From: Alphaproteobacteria bacterium
GTDB lineage: Bacteria; Pseudomonadota; Alphaproteobacteria; Bin95
NCBI GenBank assembly: GCA_020638555.1
Contig: JACKII010000002.1
Location: 372,001 to 436,000, forward strand
Direction: 5' to 3'
DNA length: 64,000 bases
The position numbers and the translations under genes are program-made. The notes under the pieces were generated by a model that worked only from the letters and a program-made list of their open reading frames with translations, made no database searches and was not told the DNA's origin. This document shows, one piece after another, positions 60,662 to 64,000 of this stretch (position 1 is the stretch's first letter; each line of letters begins with the position of its first letter).

Positions 60662-61414
60662 TCAAACGGTCAGGTAGCCGCCGTCGGACATCAGCGTATG
60701 CCCGGTGACGTATTGGGCCAGATCGCTCGCCAGGAAGACGGCAGGGCCGGCGATATCCTCCGGTGTGCCGTGGCGGCCGAGCGGGATGTGGGTCATGAAC
60801 CGCTCCAGCATCGGCGGATTCTTCATGATGCCGTTCTCGTTCAGCGGCGTCGCGATCAGGCCGGGGCCGATGGCGTTGACGCGGATGCCGAACTTGCCGA
60901 GTTCTGCCGCGAGCCCAACGGTGAAGCCCTTCACCGCGTGCTTGGACGTGGTGTAGGCGACGCAGTTCGGCGTGTGCACGAAGCTCTGGATCGAGCCGAT
61001 GGAGATGATCCGGCCCTTGGTCGCCTTCAACTGCTCCAGAAAGGCGTAGGTGGTGTTGAAGACGCCGTTGACGTTGATGCCGATGGTGTCGTCCCAGTCG
61101 CCCAGCGCGTTGTCGGTATCCAGCGTGGCGCGGCGGACAATGCCGGCATTGTTCACCAGGATCGAGAGGTCGCCGACCTCGGCCTTCACCTTGGCGGCGA
61201 GCGCGTCGCAGGCGGCGCGGTCGCGCACGTCCAGGTGCTCGGCCCGGGCGGCGTTGCCGCCGATCATGGCGACGGTCTCGGCCGCGCCGGCGGTGTTGAT
61301 GTCGGCCGCGATGACGGTGGCGCCCTGTTGGGCAAAGGCCTTGGCGATGCCGCGGCCGATGCCGCTGCCGCCGCCGGTGATGAGGGCAATATGGCCGTCG
61401 AGAAGTCCGGGCAT
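60662..61414 (-). CDS. SDR-family oxidoreductase
   Basis: Classical short-chain dehydrogenase of 250 aa: TGGGSGIGRG cofactor motif, ADINTAG (favouring NAD), NNAG, catalytic Ser in IISIGSIQS and YTTSKHAVK with Tyr and Lys. The C-terminus (AQYVTGHTLMSDGGYLTV) is typical. GGGAGA precedes the ATG at 61414. It heads the tct/CoA-transferase operon, so its substrate may be the imported acid or its product. Confidence 0.9.
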   Translation of the reverse strand: MPGLLDGHIALITGGGSGIGRGIAKAFAQQGATVIAADINTAGAAETVAMIGGNAARAEHLDVRDRAACDALAAKVKAEVGDLSILVNNAGIVRRATLDTDNALGDWDDTIGINVNGVFNTTYAFLEQLKATKGRIISIGSIQSFVHTPNCVAYTTSKHAVKGFTVGLAAELGKFGIRVNAIGPGLIATPLNENGIMKNPPMLERFMTHIPLGRHGTPEDIAGPAVFLASDLAQYVTGHTLMSDGGYLTV

Positions 61415-61528
61415 GGGTGGGGTCTCCCTGTTGTGCGAGTTTGAGGCCGCCATTGTTCCCGCAGCGGGGCCGGCTGCCAAGCGCGCGAATCGCGGCGGGG
61501 CAGGGGGAAGGGGTGGAGCGTGGGGCGT

Positions 61529-61658
61529 CCCTCAATACGGCGCTGCGCGCCTACTCGGGATGAAGCGGAGGTGAGTGCGATACGGCTGCCTTGCGGCCTT
61601 CCGTGGAACCGCTCTCTGGCTTCACCCCGAGTAGGGCCGCAGGCCCGTATCGAGGGGG
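61529..61658. repeat. Paired palindromic repeat, family C (copy 2)
   Basis: The left arm (61529-61564) is the inverse of the right arm (61621-61658): CTACTCGGGATGAA pairs with TTCACCCCGAGTAG. The same arm occurs at 18717-18755. It separates the SDR and DehI-like genes on the same strand, in a 254-base spacer with nothing else recognised. Confidence 0.8.
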
Positions 61659-61668
61659 CGGGCGGACC

Positions 61669-62490
61669 TCACGCCGGCAGCGCCTCGCGCAGCAGGCGGC
61701 CGAAGGCGATCATTTGCGGGCTGGTGCCCTGGTAGGTCTCGATCGCGGCCAGGATGTGATCCGCCGGGGCGTCCGCGGGCGGTGGCGGCGCCGGCGGCAG
61801 CACGGCCAGGAATTCCGGCACGGCGGCGGCGATGCGGCGGCGCAGATCGTGGCACGCCGCCGTCACCGCCGGGTCGGCGAACACCGGGCCCAGTTCCGTG
61901 GCGATGTGGGCCAGATAGGCCGGCCAGTGCGCGAGCTGGCGATAGAGGCCGGGCACGAAGGTCTCGCCGTCCATGTCGGTCGCGAGTTGCAGCAGCACCG
62001 CGCGCGTATCCGGGGAGACCGCCTCCAGCGCCAGGGTCGCCGGCGGCGGCGGAAAGCGGTGCTGTGGCCGCCACTCCGGCGACGGGCCGGGCCGGGTGCC
62101 GCTGGTGTCGGCGCCGTGCAGCAGCGCCCGCACCGTTCCGCCCAGCGCCATGTTCAGCGGCGCCACGGTCTCGAACGAGCGGCAGACCTGCCGCACCGTC
62201 TCGACCGCCTCGCTCTCCACGCCCAGCAGCCGCAGGGCGGCGGGCGAGAGTGGCGGCAGCGGCCTCAGGTTGACCTCGGCCGCCAGCGCCCAGGCCCGCT
62301 CCGGCAGCACGCCGCTCGCAAAGGCCGGGCGCACCGCATCCCACGCCCATTCGAGCACGCCCGGCAGCGTCGCCAGATGGCGTTGCAGCGACGAGACATA
62401 GGGCACGCCGTAGAAATGGCGGATTTCCGCATAGATGTCCGCGATCCGTCCGGTCGCTGCGGCCTCCGGCAGTTCGGTGAACGCGCTCAA
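61669..62490 (-). CDS. DehI-like protein (group I 2-haloacid dehalogenase fold)
   Basis: Helical protein of 273 aa made of two similar halves: ADIYAEIRHFYGVPYVSSLQRHLATLPGVLEWAWDAVRP (about 16-55) and DTRAVLLQLATDMDGETFVPGLYRQLAHWPAYLAHIATEL (about 160-200). This pseudo-dimer pattern is that of DehI, whose catalytic Asn and Asp could correspond to VAPLNMAL and ATDMDG here. Close homologs may serve other hydrolyses. TTG start at 62490 overlaps the amidase stop as TTGA. It is an unusual pairing of amidase with dehalogenase. Confidence 0.6.
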   Translation of the reverse strand: MSAFTELPEAAATGRIADIYAEIRHFYGVPYVSSLQRHLATLPGVLEWAWDAVRPAFASGVLPERAWALAAEVNLRPLPPLSPAALRLLGVESEAVETVRQVCRSFETVAPLNMALGGTVRALLHGADTSGTRPGPSPEWRPQHRFPPPPATLALEAVSPDTRAVLLQLATDMDGETFVPGLYRQLAHWPAYLAHIATELGPVFADPAVTAACHDLRRRIAAAVPEFLAVLPPAPPPPADAPADHILAAIETYQGTSPQMIAFGRLLREALPA

Positions 62491-63947
62491 ATCGGCGGTA
62501 CCTCGCCGGCGCGCGGGTCGATGGGCAGGAGTTTCGCCAGGCCGGTAGCCTCCTCGAACACCGCGGCGAGCGCCAGCAGGCCGGCCTCGTCCTGGGGCGG
62601 GCCGACCAGTTGCAGGCCGATGGGCCGGCCGAAATCGTCGAAGCCCGCCGGTACGCTGATCGCCGGGCAGGCGGTCATGGAAATGGCCGAGGTGGTCAGC
62701 GAGCCCGCGATATAGTTCTCGATCTTCACGCCGTCGACGGTGTCGACATAGCGCAGATCCACGTCGAAGGGCGGCACATTCACCACCGGGCAGGCGAGGA
62801 AATCATAGGTCTCGAAGAAGTCCACGACGCGGCCGTAGAACGCCGCCCGCTCGCGCTCGGCCCAGCCGATCTGCTCCGGGCTTTGCGCCAGGCCTTTCTC
62901 GGTGTTCCAGAGAATGTCGGGCTTGAGCTGGTCGCGGTGGTGCGCCATTTCCTTGTGCCGGTTGGTGACGAAAATCTGGGCGCGCAGGATCTGAAACGCC
63001 TCGGCAATGCCGCCGAGGGCGGGGAAGGCTTCCTCGACCGCACAGCCCAGATCGGCCAGGCCGAGCGTGGCCTTCTCCGTCACCTGCCGCACCGCGCGGG
63101 CGACCGGGACGGTGCCGCCATAGTCGAGGGTGAAGCCGATGCGCTTGCCGGCCAAGCCGGTGCGCCCGCGGGCCAGCGCGGCCATGGTGGAGGCGAAAAA
63201 GCTCTCCGCCGGCGGGTGGAGGGTGAGCGGATCATACGGGTCGCGGCCGGAAATGGCGTCCAGGAACAGCGCCAGGTCCGGCACGTCGCGCGCCATCGGC
63301 CCCTCGACCGACGAGGGCGAGAACAGGTTGCCGGCCGTGCCGCGCGTCACCCGACCCGGCGAGGGCCGGAGCCCCACGACCGAGCAGAAGCTGCCGGGCT
63401 TGCGCAGGCTGCCGCCGTGGTCGGAGCCGTGGGCGAGCCAGACCTCCCCCGTCGCCAGCGCCACCGCCGCGCCGCCCGACGAGCCGCCGCAGGTCAGCGC
63501 CGTGTTCCAGGGGTTGCGGGTCTTGCCGAACACCTCGTTGAAGGTGGAGCCGCCGGCGCCGAATTCCGGCGTGTTCGACTTGGCCAGCACCAGCCCGCCA
63601 TTCGCCTCCAGCCGTTGCACCATGCGGTGCGAGCGCTCCGGCACATGGTCCTTGTAGATCGGCGAGGCGTAGGTGGTGCGCACGCCTTCCACGTCCATCA
63701 GGTCCTTGATCGCCACCGGCAGTCCGCCGAGCCAGCCGCGGGCGTTCGGGGGCCGCGCCGGCAGGCGCCGGGCGCGTTCCCGCGCCCGGTCGGGGCAGAG
63801 GGTCGGCAGCGCGTTGACCTGGGGCTCGACCTGTTCGATGCGGGCGAGCGCCGCGTCGATCAACTCCAGCGGCGAGACCTCGCCCACCTCCAGCAACTGG
63901 ACGACCTCGCGCGCGGGCATGCGCGTCAGCGACAGGTCCGCGCTCAT
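62487..63947 (-). CDS. Amidase signature family amidohydrolase
   Basis: Amidase of 486 aa. The catalytic Lys is in GLPVAIKDLMDVEG (about 78), the cis-Ser in LTCGGSSGGAAVALATG (about 155) and the nucleophile Ser in HGSDHGGSLRKPGS (about 178). It hydrolyses a carboxamide to acid and ammonia. The start overlaps an upstream gene and its stop overlaps the DehI-like gene, so three genes are coupled. Confidence 0.92.
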   Translation of the reverse strand: MSADLSLTRMPAREVVQLLEVGEVSPLELIDAALARIEQVEPQVNALPTLCPDRARERARRLPARPPNARGWLGGLPVAIKDLMDVEGVRTTYASPIYKDHVPERSHRMVQRLEANGGLVLAKSNTPEFGAGGSTFNEVFGKTRNPWNTALTCGGSSGGAAVALATGEVWLAHGSDHGGSLRKPGSFCSVVGLRPSPGRVTRGTAGNLFSPSSVEGPMARDVPDLALFLDAISGRDPYDPLTLHPPAESFFASTMAALARGRTGLAGKRIGFTLDYGGTVPVARAVRQVTEKATLGLADLGCAVEEAFPALGGIAEAFQILRAQIFVTNRHKEMAHHRDQLKPDILWNTEKGLAQSPEQIGWAERERAAFYGRVVDFFETYDFLACPVVNVPPFDVDLRYVDTVDGVKIENYIAGSLTTSAISMTACPAISVPAGFDDFGRPIGLQLVGPPQDEAGLLALAAVFEEATGLAKLLPIDPRAGEVPPI

Positions 63948-64000
63948 GAGCCGAGCCGCTGGCGCAGGAAGCCGGTGAGCGCGGCAAACTCGGCCCGCGC
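63944..64000 (-). CDS. C-terminal fragment of an unidentified protein
   Basis: The window ends inside a minus-strand frame whose last residues read ARAEFAALTGFLRQRLGS before a TGA at 63944-63946 that overlaps the amidase ATG. Only 18 residues are visible, so no family can be assigned; the overlap shows it is part of the amidase operon. Confidence 0.6.
   Translation of the reverse strand, partial: ARAEFAALTGFLRQRLGS

Overview
The window is uniformly GC-rich DNA with dense genes, short spacers and frequent ATGA or TTGA overlaps. The content suggests an alphaproteobacterium, probably Rhodospirillales-like: dapD/dapE, def-fmt-truA, a fused cysNC, CaiB/BaiF CoA-transferases, a tripartite tricarboxylate transporter, TorF-type porin, M81/MlrC peptidase and several families of palindromic intergenic repeats. 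No rRNA, tRNA, phage, transposase or CRISPR array was seen. The placement is inference; no marker gene was compared.

Layout. 0.1-4.3 kb: a FecR-like periplasmic protein coupled to a CHASE2 adenylate/guanylate cyclase, then a secreted monoheme cytochrome fused to an outer-membrane barrel (Cyc2-like). 4.7-14.3 kb: catabolic enzymes (aromatic-type FAD hydroxylase, HAD dehalogenase, FAH-family hydrolase, MlrC peptidase, enolase-superfamily dehydratase, 5'-nucleotidase), a histidine-phosphatase-like protein without its catalytic histidine, and an orphan MlaF-like ATPase with altered catalytic residues. 14.3-21.4 kb: housekeeping (TorF porin, dapD-dapE, def-fmt-truA, rmuC). 21.4-30.2 kb: acyl-CoA ligase, a UGA-encoded selenoprotein with a recognisable SECIS hairpin, a Crp/Fnr regulator, 2OG and Rieske oxygenases, Ldh-family dehydrogenase and a sulfotransferase. 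30.4-33.7 kb: infA and cysD-cysNC (PAPS synthesis). 33.8-41.1 kb: an exopolysaccharide export and synthesis operon whose BY-kinase domain is broken by four alternating frameshifts. 41.2-47.1 kb: acyl-CoA dehydrogenase, LLM oxidoreductase, methylmalonyl-CoA mutase small subunit and enoyl-CoA hydratase. 47.2-56.1 kb: a PEP-CTERM-like protein behind a sigma-54 promoter, an FMO, a CoA-transferase, a two-subunit ThDP decarboxylase, two dehydrogenases and a Baeyer-Villiger-type monooxygenase behind an FNR box. 56.3-64 kb: CoA-transferase/TctCAB/SDR operon, then amidase and a DehI-like protein.

How they work together. CysD-CysNC makes PAPS, the donor for the nearby sulfotransferase. The Wza/Wzz/RmlC/GT2 operon builds and exports a polysaccharide; the sigma-54-driven PEP-CTERM-like protein is the kind of surface protein that accompanies such polysaccharides in exosortase-bearing bacteria, though no exosortase lies here. 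TctCAB imports a carboxylate that the adjacent CoA-transferase and SDR may process. The most notable features are the selenoprotein with its SECIS, the sigma-54 PEP-CTERM unit, the Cyc2-like porin-cytochrome, and two paralogs of enzyme families with lost catalytic residues.
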